In this document: positions 35,165-60,089 of the stretch, piece by piece
Layout of the letters: each line of letters opens with the position of its first letter
How positions within the stretch are numbered: position 1 is the stretch's first letter
Assembly: GCF_050947875.1 (NCBI RefSeq)
Contig: NC_134568.1
Location: 195,684,853 to 195,748,852 of the forward strand
Direction: 5' to 3'
DNA from: Dermacentor variabilis
Taxonomy: Eukaryota; Arthropoda; Arachnida; Ixodida; Ixodidae
Length of the DNA stretch: 64,000 nucleotides
Position numbers and translations under genes: made by a program
The notes under the pieces: generated by a model
Told to the model about the DNA's origin: nothing
Seen by the model: the letters and a program-made list of their open reading frames with translations, nothing else
Database searches by the model: none

Positions 35165-38100
35165 ATCAAAATGTCATCATATTCCAGTGTAACTCGAGTA
35201 GTGTTCGCTCTAAGTACGCGGATTTTAGAAAACTGGTATCTCAGTTCTCATTTCCAGTGTTATGTATTACAGAGGCCGGTGTAGACAACGCTTTCAGACT
35301 AGCTAACTACGTTGTTTATACGTCCTCTCGATCTTCAGGACTAAGCAGAGCGATGACCTGTGTTAGAAAAGACCTGCCGTGTGCGTTATTAAGAGCTGCA
35401 GTGCCAGACATCTCAGAATACGTTGCATGTGAAGTTCGGTTTGGCCGAGTAAATATCATTATAGTCAGAGTTCATCTACAACCCTCTACAAATATTTCAC
35501 TTTCCACATTGACGGGCCTCTTTCACGCCAAAGTGCAGCAGTAAACTCACCTGAATGTAGTAACTCTGTCGAAGAAGTCAAAGTATCGATCAATTTTTCT
35601 ATCAATAGCCATCCCGATGACCTAGATTAGCCGTTTTCATTAGAAGAATTAAAGAACGCACTTGGATTGTGTCGCCAGAGGACAGCGGCTGGTCCTGATG
35701 GGGGTACATACCTGTATGCTCCCCGAAAAACCTGGGTCCTGTGGCTACAAAAACTTTGTTAAAATGACTGAACGATGCGTGGATATCGGAATGTCTTCCT
35801 CCTTCCACGAAAATTGCACGAGTGGTTCCGATACTAAAACCGGGTAGAACTCCTTTATCGTTAGATTCTTTCTGCCCGGTCAGTCTGACAAGTTGCCTAT
35901 GTAAACTTCAGGAAAAGATGATAGACGCTAGGCTTCAGTGGTGGACAGAATGCATCAACGCACTACCCGAAAATATGACGGGCTTCCGCAGGCGCCGTTA
36001 TAGGATGGATGCTATTTTAGATCTTGTTACATACGTAGATCATGAGAGAAGCTGTGGAAGAATCACCATTGCAGTGTTTCTAGACATAAAGCGTGCATTT
36101 GACAGAGCCAACCACACCCACGTACTACATGGGTTAATTCAGCTGGGCGTAGTGGCTAAACACAGATGGATTACGGATTTTTTAAACGACAGAAAAATCT
36201 TTATGGAAAATGCTAATGGCAAAGAGACACAGCATAAAGTGAATCAAGGTGTTCCCCAGGGTAGTGTGCTCAGTCTGTTTCTATTTAACTGTGTTATGGC
36301 TGAATTACCCCATATCCTGCCTGCTACCTTGAATTATTAACTATATGCAGACGACTAGTGCATAAGGGCATCTGACTCAAGTACTCAAGCCGCTTATCAA
36401 AAGCTACAAGCTGGCCTAACACTAATTAATGATTTTTTGAAAAGCATAGGTATGATTATTTCCCATGATAAGACTGCTGTACTTCCTTTTACAAGGAAAT
36501 GCCTCAAGAGATTCCAGCTCGTGCTAGACTATCAGCGTCTGCAACTTGTGCGACAACACAAGTTCTTTGGTATTATCACGGACAGACGGCTATCATGGGC
36601 TCCCCAAATAAAAGCATTAGAGGAGAAAATCAACTCACTAATGAACATTCATCGTAGATTTGCTGGAGTGAGATGAGGTAGTTCAACCTCTTCCTTATGA
36701 TGCATTCACTCTGCAATCATTAGACAAAGATTAGCATAGTCTGCTCCTGTGCTACATGGAATATCCTGCAATCTAGATCAGAAAACAAGATCCTTGGAAA
36801 CTGGCCTATGCGAACATCAGCGTGATCTGCTATGAAGGCGCTGCTGCGATGCTTGAAAAACACGGGACTCTCTGACAAATTGTGACTGTACAGTATGGGA
36901 CGCAGGACTGCAGGGTGACACTGCGTAAAACTAGAAACGCCTTTGCGGGCTGCGTGACAGTGCCCACAGAAACAGTTCGTGTGTACGTGCGTGTGTGTGT
37001 TTAGGTATTTATTTTTTATTTTTTTATCCTTCTCTCTCTCACCTATTGCATTTCCTTGCCCCTCCCCCAGTACACGGTAGCCAAGCGGAGATAATCTCTG
37101 GTTAACATCCCTGTCTTTCCTTTGCCTTTCTTTCTCTCTCTCTCTCTCTCTCGCTCTCTGCAATCTAGAACAAACAATTCAAAGAATGCTGGCCAGAAGC
37201 CTTCGCATATGTCTTGGTGTTCCACGTGCATCTTCCAGTGCTTCGGTAATTGCTGAGCTCCGCCAACCAACTTTTCATGCACTAAGATTTACGGAAACTT
37301 GTCGTCACTTTTTTCGTTTGGCTACATAACACGCTAATCATCCACTCTACCAAGACCTTCAGGATATAACCGCTGCACGCATACATGAAGAAATACAGCA
37401 ATGCAAAAACTTACTGCCTGCATACGAATACTGGCCTAGTTGCGCAGCGCATCCCCCATGGGGACCAGCAATTCCACAAATGGTCACTTCAATTCCTGGA
37501 GTAGATCGCAAATGTCATATGCCCGTAGTTGCGATAAATCAATGACCTTAATCACATATTTACATTATGTACGTAAATCACATTCACGTGTAAACCGATG
37601 GATCATGCTCGAAAGAAAGCTCTACATCTGAGTTTTATATACCTGCATACGAAGAGAAAAGAGCTTATAAGCTTTGCCAATTTACAATGTCCTCAACGGC
37701 AGAACATTACGCAATACTTTCTGCTTTATGTTACATATGTCAGCAGTCAGAACTCACAAGCGTCATTGCTGTGCTTAAATGAAATCAGCTTAAGAAAAGC
37801 AAACAGCACATTGACATACGAAATGCAGAAGACATACGCCATAGTGAAAGATATACAGCATGGCGTAACTTTCCAGTGGATTAAGTCACAGTGAAATCAT
37901 AGAAAATGTAACAGCTGATCACATGGCACGCGCAACACATCAAGAGAACGAATTATCACTACTTCCTCTAGCGGTGATTGGTGCGCGATGTCTATTGAAC
38001 AAATTATGTGGTAGATTGTCCAAGGAAACTTAGTTCATAAATGATGCGCAGAACTCTCAATTATATAATATAGATCCTGGAATAGAATTCAATATTCTGT

Positions 38101-38413
38101 TTAAGATTAGTCAGTCTGTTAAAACAAGAGTTCATAGGCTTCGACTAGGCACTGCGTATACTAAAAGCTTCCCTTATAGGATAAAAAAAACTAATAGTGC
38201 TACATTCTCATGTGAAGAGGCCGAAGAAGGCATAGAACGCCTTCTTCTACACTGTAAAAATCATGGTGCTCCCCGCAAGAACCTTTCGAAAAAACTACAT
38301 GGCTTGGATAGACGGCCATTATCCTTAGGAAAAATTTTAGGTCCATGGCCAACAGAAATACTTCAAACCATTGCTGCGCGCCTTAGTAGAATTTTTGGAG
38401 GAATAAAAAAATA
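35165..38413 (+). pseudogene. Family A ORF2: endonuclease, RT, RNase H (decayed)
   Basis: The endonuclease begins near 35,165 (VRSKYADFRKLVSQF, LCITEAGVDN), with its C-terminal half deleted near 35,550. RT starts at about 35,640 (SLEELKNALGLCRQRTAAGP), then VFLDIKRAFDRANH, GVPQGSVLSLFLFN and YADD (36,344-36,355, with a stop just before and just after). The thumb has HKFFGIITDRRLSWAPQI. After the family B insertion, RNH-preceding MLARSLRICLGVP resumes at about 37,185. The RNase H aspartate TDGSC is near 37,598 with an AEHYAILSAL block downstream. At least ten stops or shifts make it inactive. Confidence 0.75.
36778..37157 (+). mobile_element. Family B 3' fragment inserted in family A, with 12-bp target duplication
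   Basis: The target CTGCAATCTAGA occurs at 36766-36777 and 37158-37169. The insert opens in the C-terminal end of family B (KILGNWP..., KALLRCLKNTGLSDKL then stop), followed by the 3' UTR motif near 37,070 (ACGGTAGCCAAGCGGAG, GGTTAAC) and a CT-rich tail (37,127-37,157). It is a severely 5'-truncated target-primed insertion, younger than its host copy. Confidence 0.88.
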
Positions 38414-38804
38414 ACAAAGATACTAAGTCATAGAATAGTTATTGCTCACATTGTTATTATTAACAGACACCCTTTATTAGATGTTCATTGTGTGTTCGTG
38501 TTCATGCAGCATTCGTATTTGTTGCATTTAGAGTGCGGCATTGAAATCTCCAACACCTTCTGTTTGAACATCTTGGTATTGTGAACATTTACGCTGTGTG
38601 AACTCTTCTGTTGCGCGAACATTAATTTATATTGCGGTACTGAGACTTAGTATGTGGATGTTCGTTCATGTGTTTATTAGTCCAGTTTAGTGATTGTTGA
38701 CAACCTTCCGACGATAACTATCACGTAAGAAAAGAGGAGTAGCCGGCGCTACACATAGGCATCAACCTCTCCTTAAATACATTTAATAAAAAAAACATTT
38801 CCCA

Positions 38805-39365
38805 ACCGCGTCCATAGATTACGGACAAGTGTCTAGTTTTTTGATAACTTTAAGTGGAATAACCACATCGATGTTGTAGTGACAAGGACGAGTAAAATGC
38901 TACATTTCATATGAAGGAGTTGTAGGGAAGCTTCACAAATTCGCAAGACAAATGCTTAATTTACTCTTTGTATGCTAGATCGATACTAGAATCTGCTAGT
39001 GTAATTTGGGATCCTCATCAGCAGTATCTCATCGATATACTAAAAAAGAGCAAAATCAGGCAGCTGGATTTGTACGTAGTAACTGTGATCCGTTCTCGAG
39101 TATTTCTGAAATAAAAAGGACATTGGCATTGGAGCTGTTGAAAGTGAGAAGGAAGAACTATGGCTTAAATTTTCTCACAGTGTCTATATAATCAGACAGT
39201 CATTAATCCTCACGAATACCTTTTAGAACAGATATACGTCTCGCTTCGTCGAGATTTTTCTCGGAAAATATTAGAAGCCCCGTACAAAATATACGCTCGA
39301 GGTAATTCGTGTTTTTACGGAACACAGGAATGGAACCGGCTTCGAGGCGACGTTGTTAACGTCAT
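38805..39365 (+). pseudogene. CR1-like RT C-terminal fragment
   Basis: Plus-strand frames give NNFKWNNHIDVVVTRTSKML, then LYARSILESASVIWDPHQQY and LLEQIYVSLRRDF, and later GTQEWNRL. This is the thumb-to-C-terminus pattern of CR1-like RTs. Frameshifts are frequent and there is no catalytic core. It directly abuts the 3' end of the family A element. Confidence 0.65.
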
Positions 39366-39369
39366 TGAT

Positions 39370-39684
39370 AGTGATCTTTTCTTCTCTTCCCTGTGAGAAT
39401 GTTCACACGGACAAAATTGTGTTTCCCGATGTGTATATAAACGAGAAGGGGCTTAACCGAGGGGTCCGATCTTTAATAATCATATCACAAGAGGCGAACA
39501 AACAACGAAACCAAGGAAAACAGGGGAAATTACTTGTATTTAATGATTGAATTAAAGAAATGATAAATTTATGGCAATGAAAGTGAATGAAAAACAACTT
39601 GCCGCAGGTGGGGAAGGATCCCATGTCTTCGTATTACGCGTAATGTGAAGACGTGGGATCGTTCCGCACCTGCAGCAAGTTGTT
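39370..39684 (-). mobile_element. Ruka-like tRNA-derived SINE with a head-to-head second fragment
   Basis: On the minus strand, from about 39,645, a tRNA-like B-box segment (GGGATCCTTCCCCACCTGC) runs through CAAGTTGTTTTTCATTCACT, an ATTCAATCATT-type body and TTCCCCTGTTTTCCTTGG to about 39,370. This matches the tick Ruka SINE as I remember it. From 39,640 to 39,684 the same head segment recurs on the plus strand (GGATCGTTCCGCACCTGCAG), so 39,595-39,684 forms a near-palindrome with ~40-bp arms. Confidence 0.7.
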
Positions 39685-39690
39685 CAAATT

Positions 39691-41705
39691 GTTATTTTTT
39701 TATTGAAGTGAATATTAGGAGAGGTTGGCGCCTTTATGGTTGCACCGGCTCCTCCTTCTCACTTGGCAAAGGAAACAAATTTCCGTAAAAAGGGAGAATA
39801 GCGACACGAAATATGGCACTCAGCAGAACACTGGAAGAATAAGAAATATACAGTTCAACAGTACATCAGTCGCAAAGTTCTGTGCATTAGTTCAGTCCAC
39901 GTACGCATATATAAAGTCAGATATTTTGTACAGCCAAAACACACAACACATGTAATGCACTGCAAGTACGGAACAGAATTATACATATTACGTAAAAATT
40001 GCGATCACCACATGAACCAATTATGAACCACGGACAACGCCTGTGTTATTCATTTAGCGTATTCGGATCATCTGATACCTAATATTTTCCCAAAATGCTG
40101 GTGTCCTCTAAAAACTTTTTCAGAGCAAGAAGCGCTCTTTTTTAAGGTCCCGCATTTGGCCATGGGCCAAGTATCTTTTTTAGAGTGAATGGTCTTCTGT
40201 CTAACATCAACAAATTTGCTTGCAGTACCTTTCTTTGTGGATCGTATTTCGTGCACTCGGGAAGAAGATGATTCACATCTTCGTCTGGATGTCCACAAGA
40301 ACACTGCGGACTAGAGACACGTTTTATCCTGTACAAGAAGTGTTTTGTAAATGCAGTACCAAGACGCAGGCGGTGTACCAATGTCTCAAATTTTCTGTTG
40401 TCTCTTAGATTTTCCGGCATTGATAAGCTTATACATGGGTCTATAAGGTATAACTCGGAGTTTTTAGTTTGCTGATCAAACCAGGTAGTTTTTCTAAGGC
40501 GACAATAAATCTGTCTCAGGAGCAGACGGACTCCACTACGCAATAGAGGAAGATTGGTTGTCTCCGCGTTATTGTGCGCTCGATTCGCAGCTGCGTCCGC
40601 TGCAGTATTACCAGGAATATTGCAGTGCCCAGGTATCCACTGGAATGCAATTACGTGGTTCATCGCGCCTGCTCTTGTAAGTTCTTTAAGTGTCTCATAC
40701 AATAGCGAAGTGTTCAAAAAACTTTTCTTTTTGCTCTGTAGTAATGTGAGAGCGGCTTGCGAATCGCTAAATATAACCCATTTTTGCGAATGCTTTTCTG
40801 ATGTTATGAAACGCAAAGCACACAGGATTGCAAACAGTTCTGCCACGGTGGAAGATGTCTCTCGGGATAATTTAAATGTTTGCTCTAGCGCTAAATGTGG
40901 AATGACGAATGCTGAAGTCGAGGAATTTTTATGACACGAATCATCTGTATAAACGTGGATGTACTGGGGATATAAGGAGTAAATTTGGAAGAGTGCCAGT
41001 TGTTGTGCGTCTACTATGAACATGTCTTGCTTAGATATAATCCCTTCAACCGATAATTCTATTTGAGGACATGTTAACATACAAGGAGGGTAACAAACAT
41101 CGACTTTGAATAAATCAAATCTATCTAATAATGCTTTATGTTCTCGAACAACATCGTGAATTTTGCTTCTGTTTCTTTCGGTAAGCGCAAGGTTTAATGG
41201 ATGATTCTCGTGTTGGGTTAAGATGCGAGAAATATGTCGGCATGTTTCAACCATTCGTATGACTGGAAATGGGTGGTGACGAGCTTCAGCAATTACAAAA
41301 GAACTCGAGGTAGCCTGCGGAACCCCAAGACGCACTCGCAGCGCTCTTGCCAGTAAACGTTGAAGACGTTCCTCAGAAGTTTGCGATAAACCATGGAGAA
41401 TAGGTGCCGAGTAAGCAATTCTTTGTTTCATGAGTGCGTTATGAACCTGTAATAGTGAAGAGACTAATCCCCCCCACGTTGTGCCAGCGAGTCGCCGAAG
41501 TAAGTTTATTACTGCATTGGTCTGCTTTTCAATTGCGCGGATGTGTGAAGCCCATGTTAGCTGGCGGTCAAGAATAACTCCAAGAAATTTATGCTCTTTC
41601 ACAAATATCAAAGTTTGCCCATTAAGCGTAAGTTGGAAATTATTCAGCTGTCGTCTAGTAAAAGGAAGTACGGCTGTTATTTGCAGATACAGTGTTCAAA
41701 TTGTT
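39691..41705 (-). mobile_element. Family A element, 5'-truncated second copy
   Basis: The copy starts inside the RT thumb at about 41,705 and ends in the same tail as the plus-strand copy: read on the minus strand, CCAACCTCTCCTAATATTCA then AATAAAAAAATAAC at 39,691. The long ORF is described separately. It points toward the other family A copy, so the two are tail to tail, about 890 bp apart. Confidence 0.85.
40142..41611 (-). pseudogene. Family A ORF2 C-terminal half: thumb, intact-looking RNase H, CCHC
   Basis: A 489-codon uninterrupted frame. Residues 1-25 are the RT thumb (KEHKFLGVILDRQLTWASHI). Residues ~85-100 carry LLARALRVRLGVP. RNase H occupies about residues 215-345 with all four conserved acidic or histidine positions visible: YTDDSC, STVAELFAILCAL, FSDSQAALTLL and FQWIPGHCNIPGNTAADAAA. 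RNase H degrades RNA in RNA-DNA hybrids during retrotransposition. Then PQCSCGHPDEDVNHLLPEC (zinc-binding CCHC) and LKKILGPWP. A frameshift near 40,150 alters the last residues. The catalytic RT is absent, so it is not autonomous. Confidence 0.85.
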
Positions 41706-42030
41706 TGTCGGGGCGCACTTTATCAGCTTCCGCAAGAAAGCATTAACAAAACACACACACGTTCGTCCGCTTAGTTGCTCTTTTTTGTTGTTGCTCTGGA
41801 CGCCCTACAGCCTCCAGTATGTCAGTGTGAGCTCTTGAATATTATGTTACCTCGTCTATATATTTAATGGCCTCGCGCAAGATGGCTACGATAGGTGGAA
41901 AACGACGTCTGGAGGGGCAGCTTAGTGGTCGTAGGGAACTAACGGCGCCAATTTGTTCCCCGCTTGTCTCAGGTATATACATTTAAGTACATTTAAATAC
42001 ATGCATACATTTGTAGATACATTTAACGAA
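41706..42030. other. No supported gene
   Basis: Unassigned spacer between two minus-strand retroelement fragments; it contains repeated ACATTTAA-like units around 41,980-42,030. Confidence 0.4.
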
Positions 42031-44130
42031 AGAACATTTTCGTACCTTTCTTTAGGATTGGAATGACCTTACCCACCTTCGAGTCATGTGGCACTACTCC
42101 AGATGAAAAAGACTGCTGGTATATATGCGATAGGAGAAAGCTTGTTGCGGTTTTTGTATTCTTCAGTACTTTAACATTGAATTCATCTATACCAGTGGAT
42201 GATATCAGCTTTCATGAATCGATGATTTTGGCAATGCCATTGGCGTCGAACCGGATTTCAAGCTTGATTGAGTGATTCGCATGAAATGCATGAGGTAGTT
42301 CGTTATCAGCTTCTACTGTAAAAACTGTACAAAAAGTATCATTTAGTACTTGCGCGACCCAGTGTTCTGCGATTAAATTATTATGTTCGTCTCTGAGCAC
42401 AATGTTCGATGAAGGTGTAGTGCATGATGGGTTGATAGTTTTCCAGAATTGTTTGACGTTATTGCGTAGCATGCCGGGTAAAGTAAATGAGTAGAATGAG
42501 TGCTTGGCTTCAGCAGCAGGAAAATTGAATAACTTTTGTGTGGTGCGGTACGTGTCCCAAGCGCATCTAGTATTTAAGACCTTTGCGAAGCGGAATTGAC
42601 GCTTCTTTTTGTTTTTAAGTTGTTTCAGTGCAGCGTTGAACCACGGGGAGTCTGATTGCACACTGATTGTGATGGTGGCGGCATAACTTCGGGTTAATTG
42701 CTGCAGCTTAGCTTTAAAGAGGCGCCAGTTAGTTTCGATAGGGCGGAGGGCATAATCGGGGCGAAATGATTTTTGAAAATTTGGCAGTTCATTATTTATG
42801 GCAGTGTCATTACCTTTATCATATAATGTTATAGTTTTCTTTATCTTTTGGGGGTTAGGTAGGTAGCAGTTGAATGTTGTGTGAAGAACATCGTGATCGC
42901 TTATAGCTGATTAATGTAAGATTACGATTAAGACCGAGTAAGATTAACGGAGCGGTATGATATGCTGTCGTAACGGAATGAATAGCGTTGTGAAAATGAC
43001 TAACAAAAGTTGCATCTAACACGCGCCGATTATAATAGGTGGGTTAGACGTGTGGCAGCATGCGAATAACATTTCTAAGGGGGGCGGGGGGAACGTTGAT
43101 GGTGGAACACATTAAACTAAATTATGGGGCTTTACGTGCCAAACCCACTTTCTGATTATGAGGCACGCCGTAGAGGAGGGTTCTTTAACGTGCACCTAAA
43201 TCTAAGTACACGGGTGTTTTCGCATTTCGCCTGCATCGAAATGCGGCCGCCATGGCCGGGACTCGATCCCGCGACCTCGTGCTCGGGAGCCCAACACAAT
43301 AACCACTGAGCAACCACGGCGGGTGATGGTGGAAAACATAAGGCTGTTGCGAGCGGCTATCAGTACGCAACCTCCACATTTGTTTAATTGGTCACGACTA
43401 AAATACGGAAATCAGGTAAAGTAGAACCGAAATCACTGTCGGGGACTGACGAATTCAGCCCAGCTTCGGTTAAAATTATAAGGTTACAATCAGTTGGTTC
43501 GGCTATATGTGAAAGAAAGTCGCGCTTTGGCAAGATACCTCTGATGTTGGTATAAATTACTGAAACAGCAATACGCGTAAGGCTTCTGCCAGAAGATCTG
43601 GCATTGGGCGATAGCTATCACGGCTGTGCAATGACTTTATGTTCAATTGGATCGAAAACGTAGGTTGTACTTGCAATTATTAGTTTGTTATAGCGAAACT
43701 TGAACAGTTTTTGCTGTGTTTTCCCGAATAGGGAGAGTTCTTTGCGTGCAAGTCGGTTGTTTGGCGAGAAATCTGCGGTGATACTGTGGTATATGCTCTT
43801 CAGTTGCGCACTTCGTGACAAGATGCGCTCTTTGTCTTTAATGTGGGCAAACCGGACAATGATTGGCCTATTTTTGCTTGTTTTTGAAGCGGCCAATCCT
43901 GTGGTTGCGCTCGATGTCTCTTGGCTCCAACGAATTGCTAAGCTTTTAACTTGAAAGTCACCAGAATTAGTATCAACAGTATCAATATGAAACAGGCAAA
44001 TTGTAGCCTAATGTCTCGTTTAGCGCAGTTGTACGTCTTTGGAGGTATACTTAAATTTGTCTGCAAACTATCGTTGCACCATGGTTTCCCATTGATTACG
44101 TTGTTTGGAGCTTTCCTGCAACATTGGCGG
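42031..44130 (-). pseudogene. CR1/L2-like retrotransposon: ORF1, endonuclease, RT start
   Basis: In minus order: ORF1 C-terminal domain with NRPIIVRFAHIKDKERIL and TADFSPNNRLARKELSLFGK (43,896-43,618); endonuclease with VIYTNIRGILPKRDFLSHI and ILTEAGLNSSVPDSDF (about 43,560-43,430) and GGCVLIAARNS (near 43,360); a SINE insertion; then the linker with SPWFNAALKQLKNKKKRQFR and NNVKQFWKTINPS (42,661-42,400); and RT onset with a GVVPHDSKVGKVIPILKK block (about 42,110-42,050). The copy ends before the catalytic RT. Frameshifts occur at several places. Confidence 0.8.
43108..43323 (-). mobile_element. tRNA-derived SINE, minus strand, inside CR1/L2-like endonuclease
   Basis: On the minus strand the head GTGGTTGCTCAGTGGTTATT (A box) and CGCGGGATCGAGTCCCGGCC (B box) precede a body with GGTGCACGTTAAAGAACCC and an AATTTAGTTTAATGTG end. 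TGATGGTGGAA flanks it at 43097-43107 and 43324-43334. The interrupted host frame resumes on the far side. Confidence 0.92.
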
Positions 44131-44593
44131 TGCATCCATTGTGACGCGGTGCTCGAATTCGTTTTAGCGACATTCGAAGCAGAAAATTATCGCTAAGAAT
44201 ACTTAAGGAAATAAATATCTGCTGCGTTTATTGGTCTCGCTCCTAGTGGTGCAGTAACTAAATTGATCCGCACGAGTCATAACTGAAACAAAGAAAGAGA
44301 AAAGAGAAAACGACTCTCCTAATGCCGAATGTGAGCACACGTCAAAAATTGTAGAACTTGCACACCTCAGATCGCCACGTGGCACGTGAAGTAACAGATC
44401 ACTTTTTTTTAGAAGTGAGAGATTTCACCTGTACACCGGCTGCTTCACGCTTCTAACATACTTCAGAAAAGTTAGGGTATTTCTTACTGCAGAAATAAAA
44501 AATCGGAGCTTTCAATCTTGCGGCCATATATTTCTTGCAATAGCGTCGTTTCAATGTGTTCTCTATCTCTATTTTCTGCAATTACAATATATT

Positions 44594-44599
44594 TTTAAT
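44594..44599 (-). promoter_or_regulatory. Candidate ATTAAA polyadenylation signal of the aspartic protease
   Basis: On the minus strand ATTAAA lies about 66 bp past the TAA stop at 44,667-44,665. It is the nearest polyadenylation-type hexamer downstream of the last exon. Usage is inferred from position only. Confidence 0.45.
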
Positions 44600-44664
44600 A
44601 GGGCTATAGGCGCACGCTATTATAGCCGTCTGTCTTTGCCACTGGTTGTCGTCGGGAGTGCCCG

Positions 44665-58239
<13,575 letters not shown>

Positions 58240-58929
58240 CTAAAGCAAAGATAGAGAAAAAAAATGCGTTCATTATTTCTCCTCCTTGCAAAATTCGTCT
58301 TCTGTAGTACCTCATTTTTTCATTTAATTTTTAACCCTCCGTTGTCTTCAGGCATTTAAAGGTATTAGTTGCATTTGTATCCTGCTCCTTGTCTTGGTTG
58401 CAAGAGCTGCGCATTGCTCTCATGTTGTCTTCACTTTTCCCTCCATTCATTTCATTTCTACAGGACAACGTAGCTTATACTATGTTCAACATCGAACCCA
58501 AATCAGCGACAGAGAAAGAATACTTGCGGCAGTTCCAAGCAAGCTGTACTGAACGCAGTAAGAATTTTAAGCGAACCCATAAAGACTACAAATTGTTAGT
58601 TTCTGTTTTCTATCCGTGTCTCTCCAACAATTAATGCAGAAAGATACACACAGGGAGTTCTTTACTGGAAAGTATGTTTTGCAGACGTGTGTATGACCGC
58701 AGACGTGCTACTCTGCATGTATGGAAGGGGTCGAGGGAATAACTATTCTAGAACAGTGAAAGAAAAACAATAAAATACTGAAAAATGCAATGTGCCAATA
58801 ACTCTCATATTGATATCTATAGACGAGATGATGGCTATAATTTCACGCATTCAGGTATCATGAAGCGAGCTTCATTTATAGGTTTTCGCAATGGTCAACT
58901 TTACAAAGCTTCGAGAACAGGAAATTCAA
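58240..58929. other. No exon seen
   Basis: No signal-peptide exon was found on the minus strand. An 81-codon plus-strand frame at 58,389-58,634 has no recognised family. Confidence 0.45.
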
Positions 58930-59300
58930 GGCCTTCCGTGGTATCCAAGGGCAGGACACGCTACCTAAGAGCCTGAGATGCCACTAAACGATAAGGGAGC
59001 GTGAGGAATGATGCCCATTTGGCGCTCAAAACAAGATCTTTCCTCGCGATGCACGTTACATTCGAGCAATATATGCTGCACGGTCTGTGAAGGAGCACAG
59101 TTATCAGAGCAAAGATCAGTGGGTCGGTGATACGTTCGTTTGAAGTCGAAGATATACTGCCTCCAACTGGAGAGGTAGTAACAACTTAGGTCTCGATGTT
59201 ACTCCTGGCTCAACCGAATGCCGAAAGTTGTCGTAGCTTTCTTCAAGAGCATAATTTACTGGCATAACGGAAAAGTTTTACTCGTAAAATATTTCATAAA
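58930..59300 (-). pseudogene. RNase H-type non-LTR element remnant (C-terminal cysteine motif)
   Basis: Minus-strand frames give a RLQTNVSPT-like segment followed by SDNCAPSQTVQHILLECNVHREERSCF in a shifted frame (quoted around C...C...HILLEC). This is the CCHC tail found after RNase H in I-group elements. It is heavily decayed and the family is not assignable. Confidence 0.5.
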
Positions 59301-59901
59301 GTAATAAGAGGCTCTTTGGCCGAGTTAGGGAAATGGTAATGAAAATACGAGTATTTTGCGATGCCGGTTGAGTTCGAAATCAGTGGCTGAATTCACGAAG
59401 CTTATAATTCGCAAGTGCATGCTCTTCGCCACTGGCCAGCTGCCTTCGCTAATAGTATGTACGGCATCAGCGATGGCTGGAACTTTTTCTTAGGGACAAT
59501 TCTAGTGTAATAGGTTTTTTTTTTGTGAATACCGGCCAAGGTTCCAAATCCAGGTTGTTTGAACCACTCGGCAACGGCACAAACTTAGCGCACATTGTTG
59601 CGTACCGATATAGCCTAAAATTTACCGCTGTAGGATTCGGGGGTCGTGGCCTCGGAGTCTGGCGTCACACAGAGGGTCGCTCTCAAGCCTGTATACACCG
59701 CCGGTGCGTCTCGTAACGGGTAGCTGGCCTACGCTACCGGGGCGTCACACGGAGGCTAAGCGGGCCCACGCCGTCGTCCGAGCCTACTTGACGAGAGTGG
59801 CTTCTTTAGGTGATGAGTAAGAGGTACAGAGCTTGGATAAACGGAACAGGTGATTTATTTACATTGGAGAGACAAACTTATTTAGAGAACAAGGAATACT
59901 C

Positions 59902-60089
59902 AAAAGAGTTAAATGCTGGGCTAGTTGGTATTTTGACATGAGAACCATCTTGAAGTACAGCGCAACGGGACGGCACAACAGAAAGGAAGACGACCAGAGA
60001 TGCAATGTTCGTCTTCCGCTGCACCAGTGTTCGTTTACCTTTCTGTTGTGCCGTCCCGTTGCGCTGTATTTCAAGATGGTTCTCATGTC
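59902..60089. mobile_element. 188-bp Penelope-like hairpin insertion with 11-bp target duplication
   Basis: AAGGAATACTC flanks it at 59891-59901 and 60090-60100. Inside, two 52-bp arms (59935-59986 and 60038-60089) are inverted copies with one mismatch, beginning GACATGAGAACCATCTTGAA. An inner stem GGAAGACGA/TCGTCTTCC (59985-59993, 60010-60018) caps it. Variable-length target duplications and inverted termini suit Penelope-like elements; no ORF. Confidence 0.75.

Larger units (their letters stand above)
33650..38800 (+). mobile_element. Nearly full-length I-group element 'family A' (decayed)
   Basis: Order: GC-rich leader (33,650-33,919), ORF1 (33,920-34,915), endonuclease (from 35,165), RT (35,640-36,676), RNase H and C-terminal region (37,158-38,413), and a 3' UTR ending CAACCTCTCCTTAAATACAT then AATAAAAAAAAC at about 38,800. 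A 380-bp family B insertion sits at 36,778-37,157. The second copy at 39,691-41,705 (minus) has the same 3' tail. Numerous stops and frameshifts show it is an old, dead copy. Start and end are approximate. Confidence 0.8.

Noticed and set aside
58389..58634. 81-codon plus-strand frame with a hydrophobic start, as a secreted peptide
   Set aside because: It lacks a cysteine framework or any family resemblance; the hydrophobic start is probably chance.
59322..59395. tRNA-like (GGCCGAGTTAGG ... GAGTTCGAAATC)
   Set aside because: Arms do not pair and the anticodon stem is absent; at best a remnant.
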